A DNA stretch of 16,515 bases from Beijerinckiaceae bacterium (GCA_027346205.1 DAIESR010000218.1:1-16515), one strand, 5' to 3'. Positions 6,594 to 14,979 are shown, counted from the first letter of the stretch. Program-made: numbers and translations. The notes: generated from the letters alone by a model not told the origin.

Positions 6594-6640
6594 CATGTCC
6601 CTGATCGGAAAAGTTGATCAACTTTTCCAGAATATGCTCC
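6594..6640. repeat. Palindromic intergenic repeat, copy 2
   Basis: CATGTCC at 6594-6600 is followed by a perfect 22-nt palindrome at 6607-6628 (arms GGAAAAGTTGA and complement) and then ATATGCTCCA. It matches copy 1 (2201-2243) in order and spacing: CATGTCC, CGGAAAAGT, ACTTTTCC, TGxTCCA. It lies 7 bp beyond the stop codon of the first KGG gene and could act as its 3' hairpin, although no clear T-run follows. Confidence 0.65.
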
Positions 6641-6803
6641 AGCACATTGGAACACGGCTGAGCCACGAGCCGCCGCAAAGAAGAGCGCACAGCAATCGCC
6701 TTTGCGCCGAAAAAGTGGATCAGAATAACATTCGGCACGACAGCCGTTTACCAGCGTATCCTGCCTCCGCATGAACGCCGGCCTTTTTGTCATTTAACAA
6801 ATA

Positions 6804-6846
6804 CCCCGCAATGAAGACTTACGGTCCGTAAATCTTCATTGCGGGG
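6804..6846 (-). terminator. Long hairpin terminator after the second KGG gene
   Basis: CCCCGCAATGAAGA (6804-6817) pairs perfectly with TCTTCATTGCGGGG (6833-6846). After a single C/A mismatch, TTACGG pairs with CCGTAA around one T. The structure begins 16 nt beyond the stop of the minus-strand KGG gene and on that strand is followed by TATTTGTT, as expected of a factor-independent terminator with an imperfect T-tract. Confidence 0.65.
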
Positions 6847-6861
6847 GGCAGCGCCGCGCAG

Positions 6862-7158
6862 TCACTCTGCGCCGCCGCTCCTGGCCGTCTTTGGTCCGCC
6901 GTGCGACGCGTGCCCACCTTTACGGCCGGCCTCCGAAGCAAGCTTATGGTCCTGCGAGAAGCTGCGCTTGCTCGGGCTGACGCTTTGGCCACCCTTGCGC
7001 CCCGCCTCCGCGGCCAGGCCGGGATTTTGCGAAAAGCTCCGCTTTTCATGCGGCACGCTCTCTCCGCCTTTGCGCGCGATCGCGCGCTGCTTATCGGGGT
7101 CCATCGACGCGAAGCCACGAGTCGACGTCTTGTGAGGAAGTTCAGTGGAAGCTGTCAT
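6862..7158 (-). CDS. KGG-motif stress-induced protein, three repeats
   Basis: This 98-residue, very hydrophilic protein has three KGG units: TRGFASMDPDKQRAIARKGG (about residues 13-32), KRSFSQNPGLAAEAGRKGGQ and KRSFSQDHKLASEAGRKGGH. The units share FSQ(N/D)xxLAxEAGRKGG, and the protein is closely similar to the neighbouring product of 6327-6587, indicating duplication. The ATG at 7158 is chosen because the KGG family begins a few residues before the first repeat and GAGAGA lies just upstream; an ORF extension to 7233 has no family character. A perfect EcfG-type promoter lies at 7205-7229 and a strong hairpin terminator follows. Role: general stress protein of unknown biochemical activity. Confidence 0.87.
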   Translation of the reverse strand: MTASTELPHKTSTRGFASMDPDKQRAIARKGGESVPHEKRSFSQNPGLAAEAGRKGGQSVSPSKRSFSQDHKLASEAGRKGGHASHGGPKTARSGGAE

Positions 7159-7204
7159 GCGTGATCTCTCGTAATCTATGTCCGCGCCCTGGGACACGTG
7201 GATT

Positions 7205-7229
7205 AACGCGATGCTGCGACGAAGGTTCC
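7205..7229 (-). promoter_or_regulatory. EcfG-type promoter for the second KGG gene
   Basis: On the minus strand GGAAC (7229-7225), 16 nt, then CGTT (7208-7205) is an exact match to the general stress response promoter consensus. The start codon at 7158 lies 46 nt downstream, giving a leader of roughly 40 nt. The rest of the 330-bp divergent gap to 7489 holds a TATAAT at 7456-7461 and nothing else I can name. Confidence 0.8.
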
Positions 7230-7455
7230 GCAATGGTTGTGTAAGTCGTTTCGCAACTCGATCGGCAGTTGCGCTGATCGCCGCGCGACGCGGCCCTTGG
7301 CAACGTTTGATAGGCCTGGGAGTTGCGGAAGATCAATGCACCGACCCGACGAAGGGGATCGTAATGTCACACATTGCCATACCGCACATCGGGCATTGTT
7401 GCGGCGCAGAGGACCAGCGTGCCTTATTCACGCCAGAGAAACGGCCCGATTTCGC

Positions 7456-7461
7456 TATAAT
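7456..7461 (+). promoter_or_regulatory. Possible -10 element before the DUF883 gene
   Basis: A perfect TATAAT lies 28 nt upstream of the ATG at 7489. No convincing TTGACA-like hexamer is found 16-18 nt upstream, and there is no GGAAC/CGTT pair in this direction. A vegetative promoter with a weak -35 is possible. Confidence 0.3.
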
Positions 7462-7488
7462 TGAAACGACGTTGATATGGAGATGAAC

Positions 7489-7833
7489 ATGACGGAGACC
7501 GAAACGAAAGAAGCCAAAGAAGGTAAATCCCTTCAGAATCTAGCTGCCGATTTCGCCGCGCTACGTGACGACTTTGCGAAGCTCTCCGGATCAGTACGCG
7601 AGCTGCTTCAGACACAAGCCTCTTCCACGACACACCATGTGATCGACGCAGTCGACGATGCGCGCCGGACGCTCACAGATGAAATGGCGGGCGCCAAGGA
7701 TCGTCTCGAGACTCGCCTCAGCACGGTGACGACCGATCTCGAAAGCGCGATCGAGCACAACCCGCTTGTCGCTGTCATGATCGGCGCAGCGGTAGGCTTT
7801 GTCATCGGAGTCGTGAGCCGGCCACACAAATGA
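7489..7833 (+). CDS. DUF883 (ElaB/YqjD-like) membrane-anchored protein
   Basis: This 114-residue protein has a charged N-terminal helical region (residues about 10-85, with LQNLAADFAALRDDFAKLSGSVRELL and DARRTLTDEMAGAKDRLETRLSTVTTDLESAI) and ends in a single membrane helix, NPLVAVMIGAAVGFVIGVVSR. This is the DUF883 layout. E. coli ElaB and YqjD are C-tail-anchored, stationary-phase proteins, and YqjD has been reported to bind ribosomes. The ATG at 7489 is preferred over ATGs at 7477 and 7483 because GGAG stands 6 nt in front of it. The stop overlaps the next gene's start (ATGA), so the two are translationally coupled. Confidence 0.82.
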   Translation: MTETETKEAKEGKSLQNLAADFAALRDDFAKLSGSVRELLQTQASSTTHHVIDAVDDARRTLTDEMAGAKDRLETRLSTVTTDLESAIEHNPLVAVMIGAAVGFVIGVVSRPHK

Positions 7834-8342
7834 TGGATTTTGTCACACGCCAATTGCGCAGAGCCGTCAGCGGCGCTCTCGAACCCGTCGAAGCCGCCGG
7901 TACCCGGGTTCTTGGTATTGCCGGCATCGGCAGTATCGCGATCGTCTGTCTCATCGCGGCGATCGCTTTTTTTTCGCTGGCGCTCTATCTCTGGCTCACC
8001 CAACTGGCCGGCCCGATCATCGCCGCGCTCGGCGTCGCCGGCCTCTATCTCGTCATCGTCGCGATTTGCCTCCTGCTGCTGCGCGGACGCAATCGGAAGG
8101 ACATGACGAAAGCGGTGCCCCCGTCCGCAGCGCCAGCGAGCGAACTCTCGGCCGGCATAGAGGAGGCGATCGCGCCTTTCGTCGCTATCCTGCATGATGC
8201 GGGGCTGAAGCGCGAGGAGGTCGCCATTCGCCTCGGCACAGAAGTCTCCAAACAATTCGGACCGTTAGCACTGGTCGCCATCGCGCTCGCTGCTGGATTT
8301 CTCGTCGAGCGGTCGCTGAACCAGACGAAAAAGCCGCAATGA
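7830..8342 (+). CDS. Holin-superfamily-III-like / YqjE-like membrane protein
   Basis: This 170-residue protein has two adjacent membrane helices (about residues 30-55, IAGIGSIAIVCLIAAIAFFSLALYL, and 62-85, AGPIIAALGVAGLYLVIVAICLLLL), a polar stretch and a third hydrophobic segment near the C-terminus (FGPLALVAIALAAGFLVERSL). The first two resemble the Phage_holin_3_6/YqjE-type pair that is usually encoded next to DUF883 proteins. The third helix and GxEVxKQFG segment recall the DUF883 tail. It overlaps the preceding stop by 4 bp. A second ATG follows immediately at 7833. It ends only 19 bp from the convergent phyR stop. Likely a stress-related inner-membrane protein; no enzymatic function is indicated. 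Confidence 0.7.
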   Translation: MMDFVTRQLRRAVSGALEPVEAAGTRVLGIAGIGSIAIVCLIAAIAFFSLALYLWLTQLAGPIIAALGVAGLYLVIVAICLLLLRGRNRKDMTKAVPPSAAPASELSAGIEEAIAPFVAILHDAGLKREEVAIRLGTEVSKQFGPLALVAIALAAGFLVERSLNQTKKPQ

Positions 8343-8361
8343 TGCCAGCGCGACGATTGGC

Positions 8362-9183
8362 TCAGACCAGCGCCTTGCCCGCCGATTCATCCTTACGATG
8401 GGATTTGCGATCGAAGAAGAGCGCCTGGCTGACCACGGCTTTGAGGCTGTCGACCCCAAACGGCTTGGTGATCAAGAAGGCCGGCTCCGGCGGCGTGCCG
8501 GTCAAGAAACGTTCCGGATAGGCAGTGACGAAAATGACCGGAACCGATAGGCGGCCGAGGATCTGGTTAACTGCCTCGAGCCCGGAACTGCCATCCGCCA
8601 ATTGAATATCAGCTATAATAAGACCGGGCTCCACCTCCCGCGCGGCCTCGACGGCCTCAAGATGCGTGCGCGCGACATGGATGACGCGGTGACCGAGTTC
8701 TTCGACGAGCATCTGAATGTCGATCGCAATGAGCGGCTCGTCCTCTATGATCAGCACATCGGTGCGGATCTGGTTGGAAATCTCCTTACCGGCGAGGTTT
8801 ATGAGCGCGGCAGCCTCATCGAGCGCGCAGTCCATGGCGCGCGCGACTTCCGCAGTCTCGAATCCCTCGAGCGAACTCAAGAGAAAAGCGACCCGAGGAC
8901 GCAAAGAGATGGCCTCGAGATTACGCTGCGCGCCGCGTTCGTCAGGTGAAAAACAGATCTGGTCGACATGGCCGTTGACCGGCATGGAGCCCCAGACCTT
9001 GAGAAACAAACGATAGAGGGCAACTTTGAGATCATCGGTTTCGGCGAATTCCGCCGGGTCCGCGACGACCGCCTCGAGCGTGGCGAGCACATAAGCGTCG
9101 CCTCCGACCTGAGTCCCCGTCAAGGCACGCGAGAAGCGGCGCAAATAGGGAATATGCGCAGAGATGGCTTGCGAAATGGACAT
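8362..9183 (-). CDS. phyR: PhyR, anti-anti-sigma response regulator
   Basis: This 273-residue protein combines an EcfG-like sigma domain (about residues 1-135: HIPYLRRFSRALTG, DDLKVALYRLFLKVW, then RVAFLLSSLEGFETAEVARAM) with a C-terminal receiver domain. The receiver has the acidic pair Glu147-Asp148 (VLIIEDEP), phosphoacceptor Asp192 (IIADIQLADGSSG), Thr220 in VIFVTAYPE (the FATGUY-type motif of this receiver subfamily) and Lys240. When phosphorylated, PhyR binds NepR with its sigma-like domain and so releases EcfG. The ATG at 9183 has GGGGA upstream. It is divergent from nepR-ecfG, the standard arrangement in Hyphomicrobiales. A histidine kinase of the PhyK type is not in the window. The short tail RKSHRKDESAGKALV is extra to the receiver. 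Confidence 0.95.
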   Translation of the reverse strand: MSISQAISAHIPYLRRFSRALTGTQVGGDAYVLATLEAVVADPAEFAETDDLKVALYRLFLKVWGSMPVNGHVDQICFSPDERGAQRNLEAISLRPRVAFLLSSLEGFETAEVARAMDCALDEAAALINLAGKEISNQIRTDVLIIEDEPLIAIDIQMLVEELGHRVIHVARTHLEAVEAAREVEPGLIIADIQLADGSSGLEAVNQILGRLSVPVIFVTAYPERFLTGTPPEPAFLITKPFGVDSLKAVVSQALFFDRKSHRKDESAGKALV

Positions 9184-9265
9184 CGGCAGGTTCCCCGAAA
9201 GCCTCTTGTAATGTGATCACGGCTCAGCTTTTAAATTCCCCAGGCCAAAATTAGTTCCAGAACAG

Positions 9266-9290
9266 GGAACTTTCATGAAAACATCGCGTT
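9266..9290 (+). promoter_or_regulatory. EcfG-type promoter for nepR-ecfG
   Basis: GGAAC at 9266-9270, a 16-nt spacer, then CGTT at 9287-9290 is an exact consensus match, indicating autoregulation of the sigma factor operon. The leader to the GTG at 9456 is about 160 nt. In the divergent direction (phyR) only a weak GGAAC-N16-AATT (9258-9234) is seen. Confidence 0.82.
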
Positions 9291-9455
9291 GACCCCAGCC
9301 ATTTATGCTGATCATAAGCACATCTGCGGAAAATCAAATGATCGTTAGTCACGGCACCGACCTTGCGCATCTTCGGCAGCGGGGGAGCGCCGGAACGGCC
9401 AGCTTGAGACAACATACCCAACCAATACATATCCAACCAATACAAGGGCGAGACT

Positions 9456-9818
9456 GTGACGAAGCCAATCGAGCTGGGCGTCAAAAAGACCGAAGTGCCG
9501 ACTCCCCCCACAAAAAAAAACAGCCCGGCAAAAAGTCGAAAAGGGTTCTCCGGGGCCGCGGACCAGCGGCCTGAGGTGCCGATCATGGCTCTCATCCCCG
9601 CCCGTGCCCGCAAAACAGGTCCGCAACCCGAAATCTTCGACCAGATCGGCCAGCGCCTGCGCAATGTCTATAATGATGTTCTCACCCAATCCGTGCCGGA
9701 GCGTTTCCTCGACCTGCTCCAAACACTCGAAGGCAGCGCACAGGGCGAGACGGAAAGCAAATCCGAAACGCTAGGCAAACAGAACGAGAGCACCGCGACG
9801 AGGAAAAAAAGGACCTGA
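9456..9818 (+). CDS. nepR: NepR, anti-sigma factor of the general stress response
   Basis: The core IFDQIGQRLRNVYNDVLTQS followed by VPERFLDLLQTLE (about residues 60-92 of 120) is the NepR signature of two amphipathic helices that clamp EcfG, and alternatively PhyR. The flanks are low-complexity and charged, as usual: a Lys/Pro/Ser-rich N-terminus and a Glu/Ser/Lys tail. Two starts are possible. GTG at 9456 gives 120 residues. ATG at 9585, with GAGGT 7 nt before it, gives 77 residues and still contains the whole core. I give the longer form because the N-terminal disordered extension is common in NepR proteins. The stop lies 25 bp before the preferred ecfG start, so the two form an operon. 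Confidence 0.9.
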   Translation: MTKPIELGVKKTEVPTPPTKKNSPAKSRKGFSGAADQRPEVPIMALIPARARKTGPQPEIFDQIGQRLRNVYNDVLTQSVPERFLDLLQTLEGSAQGETESKSETLGKQNESTATRKKRT

Positions 9819-9843
9819 AGTGACAGCCTCACGGAAGGATGAC

Positions 9844-10431
9844 ATGCGACAGCCGACGCAGGTGAGCGCCGAGATCAAAGCTGATCTCATCGCAGTCATT
9901 CCCAATTTGCGCGCTTTTGCAGTATCGCTCTGCGGTAACCCCGATCGCGCCGACGACCTCGTGCAGGAAACTCTGGTCAAAGCCTGGAGCAATCTCGACT
10001 CCTTCGTGGCAGGGACAAATCTGCCGGCCTGGCTCTTCACCATTTTGCGCAACATCTACTATTCAGAATATCGCAAGCGACGGCGCGAGGTCGCCGATTC
10101 CGATGGAGCCATTGCTGCGCGGCTCGCAACGGCGCCATCGCAGAACAGCCATATGGATCTGCTCGATTTCCATGCTGCGCTGCAACAGCTCCCCAACGAC
10201 CAACGCGAAGCCCTCATTCTGATCGGTGCCTCGGGCCTTTCCTATGAAGAAGCGGCCGGCATTTGCGGCTGCGCCGTCGGAACGATGAAGAGCCGGGTCA
10301 ATCGCGCCCGCAACCGCCTGGCGGACCTCTTGTCCATCCATTCGCCCCGCGAACTCGGCCAGAACGACCAATGGGAGGCGGTCGACCCTGCCGTCATCGG
10401 TCAGCACTATTCGCGCACCGGCAGCGACTGA
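9844..10431 (+). CDS. ecfG: EcfG, general stress response sigma factor
   Basis: This 195-residue ECF sigma factor has region 2 at about residues 10-80 (LRAFAVSLCGNPDRADDLVQ, TLVKAWSNLDSF, LPAWLFTILRNIYYSEYRK) and region 4 at about 115-170 (LPNDQREALILIGASGLSYE, then EAAGICGCAVGTMKSRVNRA). Region 4 has the helix-turn-helix that reads the GGAAC -35. This is the EcfG subfamily, confirmed by the adjacent nepR and phyR. GGAAGG 5 nt before the ATG at 9844 favours that start; a GTG at 9820 would add eight residues. The protein is held inactive by NepR until PhyR is phosphorylated. The 220 bp after the gene hold no gene and no terminator I can identify. Confidence 0.93.
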   Translation: MRQPTQVSAEIKADLIAVIPNLRAFAVSLCGNPDRADDLVQETLVKAWSNLDSFVAGTNLPAWLFTILRNIYYSEYRKRRREVADSDGAIAARLATAPSQNSHMDLLDFHAALQQLPNDQREALILIGASGLSYEEAAGICGCAVGTMKSRVNRARNRLADLLSIHSPRELGQNDQWEAVDPAVIGQHYSRTGSD

Positions 10432-10654
10432 AAACTCGCCGCACAGTCGGTCCTTGCCTTGAAGCGCGATCGACGCCGCCTCTCTCCCACTCCACTTGAT
10501 TTCGCCCCCAAACCACAAAAGTTGGTGGACATGTGCGTTATGGCCGTGCTCCAAGTCATCGTCGCGAGCTGATTTTTCTCGACAGTGGCGATCTTGAGAA
10601 AGCCACGGCGGACGGATCTGCTTTGGCCGCATGAACTTTTGGCGCGCATGAACC

Positions 10655-11749
10655 ATGTTAGCGCCTCGACCATCCATCTCCCACGGGCGACGCATCGTGA
10701 AGAAACCGCTGCGCAGGATCATCGTCTCCTTGGGATTTGCCGCAGTCGGCGGATTGGTCGCCTGGAGTTTCCTTCAAACTTACAGCGTGGCGAAAGCCGA
10801 TGACGATGATGCCGGGCCGCCTCTCCAAGCGCCGGCGCACGTCACGACGGTAAACGGCACGCCGACCATCACGCTCACCCCAGCGGCCATGGCACATAGC
10901 GGACTCAAGACCGCCGCGCTCGAGAATGCAATGCATGCGCAGAGGCTGCGCGCCTATGGCAGCGTCCTCGATCTTCAGTCCCTGACAGATCTCACCAGCA
11001 AATATGCGATCGCGAAGACCACGATCGCGGCCGCACAGGCCAAGTTGGATTTCGCGCGCGCGACGCTCGATCGAGCCCGCAGCCTCTATGATCAAGGCCC
11101 CCGCGCGATTTCGAAGGAGCAGCTCGAAAGAGCGACAGAAACATTCCAAATCGCCGAGGCGACTCTCGCTACCGCCGATTCGCAACTGCAAACTTTGGCG
11201 CATACAGCCGTTCAGACCTGGGGCACGGTTCTCGGCCAGGCGGTCGTCACGGCATCGCCGCTCGTGATGCGGCTTGTCAAAAGACAAGACATACTGGTCC
11301 AGATCACTTTGCGAGCTGATGAGACGGTCGCGAAAGCGCCGACGAATGCGTTTGTGCGCAAACAAGGCGGTGAAAGGATCGAGCTTCATTTCGTCTCGGC
11401 AGCGGCGGCGACGGACCCCCATATCCAGGGCCAAAGCTACTTCTATACGGTACCGGCCGAGAGCGGGCTGCTGCCCGGCATGAATATCATGGCCTATGTC
11501 CCGACCGGGCTGGTCGCCACGCGTGCGGAAGTGCCGGCGAGCGCGATTGTCTGGCTGCAGGGACATGCCTGGGCCTATTTCCGCACCGGGCCGCAAACGC
11601 TCGCGCGCCGCCAGATCGCCACCGATTCACCGGCGCCCGACGGCGGCTATTATGTGACGAACATGGCCAATGGCGCGCAAGTCGTCAGCCACGGCGCCCA
11701 AATGCTGCTCTCGGAGGAATTCCGAGCACAGATTCCGACCGAAGAGTAA
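10655..11749 (+). CDS. Reduced RND efflux periplasmic adaptor (HlyD/CusB family)
   Basis: This protein of up to 364 residues starts with a basic, hydrophobic export or anchor segment (KKPLRRIIVSLGFAAVGGLVAW), so a GTG at 10697 giving 350 residues is at least as likely as the ATG at 10655; neither has a strong ribosome-binding site. A short beta segment (IRAYGSVLDL-like: LRAYGSVLDLQSL) leads directly into a long helical hairpin at about 115-185 (AIAKTTIAAAQAKLDFARAT, AISKEQLERATETF). A beta-barrel (ILVQITLRADETV) and a membrane-proximal domain (GLLPGMNIMAYVPTG, EVPASAIVWLQGHAWAYF, GGYYVTNMANGAQVVSHGAQ) follow. The usual paired lipoyl motifs on either side of the hairpin are not visible. It is 9 bp upstream of the pump gene and evidently in its operon. 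Confidence 0.85.
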   Translation: MLAPRPSISHGRRIVKKPLRRIIVSLGFAAVGGLVAWSFLQTYSVAKADDDDAGPPLQAPAHVTTVNGTPTITLTPAAMAHSGLKTAALENAMHAQRLRAYGSVLDLQSLTDLTSKYAIAKTTIAAAQAKLDFARATLDRARSLYDQGPRAISKEQLERATETFQIAEATLATADSQLQTLAHTAVQTWGTVLGQAVVTASPLVMRLVKRQDILVQITLRADETVAKAPTNAFVRKQGGERIELHFVSAAAATDPHIQGQSYFYTVPAESGLLPGMNIMAYVPTGLVATRAEVPASAIVWLQGHAWAYFRTGPQTLARRQIATDSPAPDGGYYVTNMANGAQVVSHGAQMLLSEEFRAQIPTEE

Positions 11750-11758
11750 TCGGACCCG

Positions 11759-14700
11759 ATGAGACGCGGCACGCCTCTGCCCCAAGGCCCACAGGCCGCG
11801 CTGCTTCGTTTCTCCATTCGTTTCCGTTGGATCGTCTTCGCGCTAGCCTGCATCGTTCTGGGCTATGGAGTCTATAGTCTCCAAGAGACCAAATCCGACG
11901 TCTTTCCGGAGTTTGCACCGCCGCAGGCCCAAATCCAGACCGAGGCGCCGGGCCTCGCCCCCGAGCAGGTGGAAGTTCTTGTCACTCAAGTGCTCGAAAA
12001 CAGTCTCAACGGCCTGCCTGGCCTGAAAATGCTGCAATCGGGTTCGGTCCAAGGCCTCTCCGTCATCACGGTGACTTTCGAAGCTTCGAGCGATGTTTAT
12101 CGCGATCGCCAGCTCGTCGCGGAACGGCTCGCCGCCGCCTCCGGCGCCTTGCCAGCCGGCGTGCGGCCGCCGGTCGTGACGCCGCTCACGTCCTCGACCA
12201 GCATCGTGCTCGTCGATGGGCTCACTTCGAAAACGCGCTCCCTGATGGATCTGTACTCGGTCGCGCAATGGACCATCGTGCCGCGTCTCCTCGCCGTGCC
12301 CGGTGTGGCCAAGGTCGCGGTCTTCGGCGGCGAAAGGAAATCCATTCAGATCCAGGTGCATCCCGACGCGCTGAAACGGTTCGGCCTCAGTCTCCAAGAC
12401 GTTGTTACCGCCGCACGTCATGCCACGGGCCTGCGCGGGGCTGGCATCATCGACACGGCCAATCAACGCATCGTACTCGAAACGCGGGGTCAGGCGCTGA
12501 CGCCAGACGAAATCGCGCGCACAGTCCTGCGGGCCGGCGACAGGGCGAGCGTGACGCTCGGCGAGGTCGCAACGGTCCTCGCCGCACCCATGCCGCCCGT
12601 CGGCGCCGGCGCGATCAATGGCGTTCCCGGCGTGGTGCTGACCATTTCCGAGCAATATCAGGCGAACACGCCGGAGGTCACGCGCCGCCTGGAAGCCGCC
12701 TTCGCAGAATTGCAGCCGACGCTGGCCAAAGAAGGCATAGAGCTGCGCACAAATCTCTTCCGCCCGGCAAATTTCATCGCAGTGGCGATCGGCAATGTGC
12801 GCAATTCGCTGCTTCTCGGCGGCGTTCTCGTCGTGGTGGTTCTCTTTCTTTTCCTTTTCGATCTGCGCACAGCGGCGATCTCGGCGATCGCCATTCCGCT
12901 ATCCCTCCTGCCGGCGGCGAGCGCGCTGCATCTCTTCGACATCACCCTCAACACCATGACCTTGGGCGGCCTTGCCATCGCGATCGGAATCGTCGTCGAT
13001 GATGCGGTTGTCGACATCGAGAACATTGTTCGGCGGCTGCGGGAAAACAGAAGACTCCCCACGCCGCTGCCGGTGGCGCGCGTCGTGCTCGATGCCTGCT
13101 ATGAGGTCCGCAGCGCGGTGGTCTACGCGACTGTCGCGGTCGTGCTCGTCGCCGTTCCGGTTCTGGCGCTGCCGGGCGTCGCCGGACGTCTGTTTGCGCC
13201 GCTCGCCATCGCCTACGGGCTCGCCACTCTAGCATCGCTCATCGTCGCTTTGACCATCACGCCGGCTTTCGCCATGCTGCTGCTCGGCCGCGGCAATGCC
13301 AATCCGAAAGATCCGCCACTCCTACGCTGGTCGCGCCTGCGCTATGAGAGCCTGCTGCGCCGAATCGCGCTGCATCCAAATGCGATCTTGTTGACCGCCG
13401 TCGTCACGGTCGGCGCCGGTTTCCCGGCAATGCCCTTCTTCGGCAGCACCTTCCTCCCCGAGCTCAAGGAGGGCCATTATACGGTCCATATGACCGCCGT
13501 GCCTGGAACCTCCGTCGCCGAATCCATGCGCCTCGGCAAGATCGCAGCGAAAGTGATGCTCGGCCTTCCAATGGTTCGCTCCGTAGCGCAACGCGTCGGC
13601 CGGGCGGAACTCGCGGACGACACCAATGGCACCCAGCACAGCGAGTTCGAAGTCGATCTCAACCCCATCAGTACCGAGGAAGCCGAAGCGGCACCCGCGG
13701 AAATCCGCAAGGCGCTCTCCGTCATTCCGGGCGCGAGTTTCGCCGTCAACACCTTTCTGACCGAGCGGATCGAGGAGACGGTTTCGGGCTATTCCGCGTC
13801 GGTCGTCGTCAACATCTTCGGCAATAACCTCGATCTCCTCGACCGCAAGGCGCAGGAGGTCGCGCATGTGCTGGCGAAAGTCCGCGGCGCGGCCGATGTG
13901 CAAGTGCAATCGCCGCCGGGCATGCCGCAACTCACGATCAAATTGCGGCGTGAGGATCTGGAACGCTGGGGCCTGACGTCAGTCGAAGTTCTCGATGCAA
14001 TCCGAACGGCCTATCACGGCGACAGGGTCGGTCAGATCTATGAAGGCAATCGCGTCTTTCCCGTCCTCGTGATCCTCGATCAGGCAAGCCGGTCCAATGT
14101 GACGGAGGTCGCCGATCTGCCTTTGCGTTCAGCCAAGGGAATCTATCTGCGCCTCGGCCAAGTGGCGGATGTCTATGAAAGCTCCGGCCGCTACCGCATC
14201 CTGCATCAGGGTGCCCGCAGACTGCAGACGGTGACCGCCAATGTCAGCGGCCGCGATGTCGCCTCCTTCGTTGCGGCCGCCAAGGCGGCGATCTCCGCCA
14301 ATGTGTCCTTTCCAGCCGACACCTATGTCGAATATCGCGGGACGGCCGAGGCGCAATCGCACTCGCAGCGCGCTTCTCATCAATTCCCTGATCGCCGGCA
14401 TCGGCATCATCCTTCTGCTCGCGATCATTACGCAGAACGGCCGCAATCTGCTGCTCGTGCTCGCCAATCTTCCCTTTGCCTTCGTCGGCGGCGTCATCGC
14501 CGTCTTCGCATCGGGCGGGCTTTTGTCGCTCGGCTCCATGGTCGGATTCGTCACCTTGTTCGGCATCACATTGCGCAATTCGATTCTGATGATCGCGCAT
14601 TACCGCGATCTCGTGGAACTCGACGGCCTGCCTTGGACGCTCGACACGGCGGTGCGGGGCGCCGCCGACCGGCTCGCGGCGATTTTCATGACTTCGCTCG

Positions 14701-14936
14701 TCACCGCGCTCGGCGTTCTGCCTTTGGCGATCGGCATGAACGAGCCCGGCCGCGAAATCGAAGGGCCGATGGCGGTGGTGATCCTCGGCGGCCTCATCAC
14801 ATCCACGGCGCTGAACCTGCTCGTCCTGCCCACAATGGCGCTGCGCTATGGAGATTTTGCGCGCGCTTTGGAGGACGATGGGCTCGATGCGCCGAGCGAG
14901 GAGGCAAGAGGCCCCGCCGAAGCACCAATGTCGTGA
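11759..14936 (+). pseudogene. Heavy-metal RND efflux pump (CzcA/CusA-like), frameshifted near 14370
   Basis: The first frame gives about 870 residues of a CzcA/CusA-type pump: TM1 ([18 protein letters not shown]), SDVFPEF, the periplasmic porter with LPGVxxV-type motifs, and TM4 with the charged HME motif VVDDAVVDIENIVRRLREN (Asp414, Asp415, Asp419, Glu421), typical of metal-ion pumps. TM5-6 and the second porter loop follow. After GTAEAQSHSQR (about 14370) this frame loses all family character. The next frame continues exactly as expected with ALLINSLIAGIGIILLLAII, PFAFVGGVIAVFA, VGFVTLFGITLRNSILMIAH and the last helices, ending at 14936. A 2-nt loss in the CGCGC run at 14369-14373 would explain it; restored, the pump is about 1059 residues, a normal length. 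It may be a true mutation or a sequencing error. No outer-membrane channel gene is in the window. Confidence 0.88.
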
Positions 14937-14979
14937 TGATCGTCCGATGAATGAAAGGCGCCGACCGATGGCCCGTATG

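Noticed and set aside
9234..9258. Possible EcfG promoter for phyR on the minus strand (GGAAC-N16-AATT)
   Set aside because: The -10 half matches CGTT at only two of four bases; too weak to list as a promoter, although phyR is often in the EcfG regulon.
14376..14950. C-terminal 190 residues of the first RND frame as a real protein end
   Set aside because: After about 14370 the translation is Arg/His-rich shadow sequence; the neighbouring frame carries the expected RND membrane helices.
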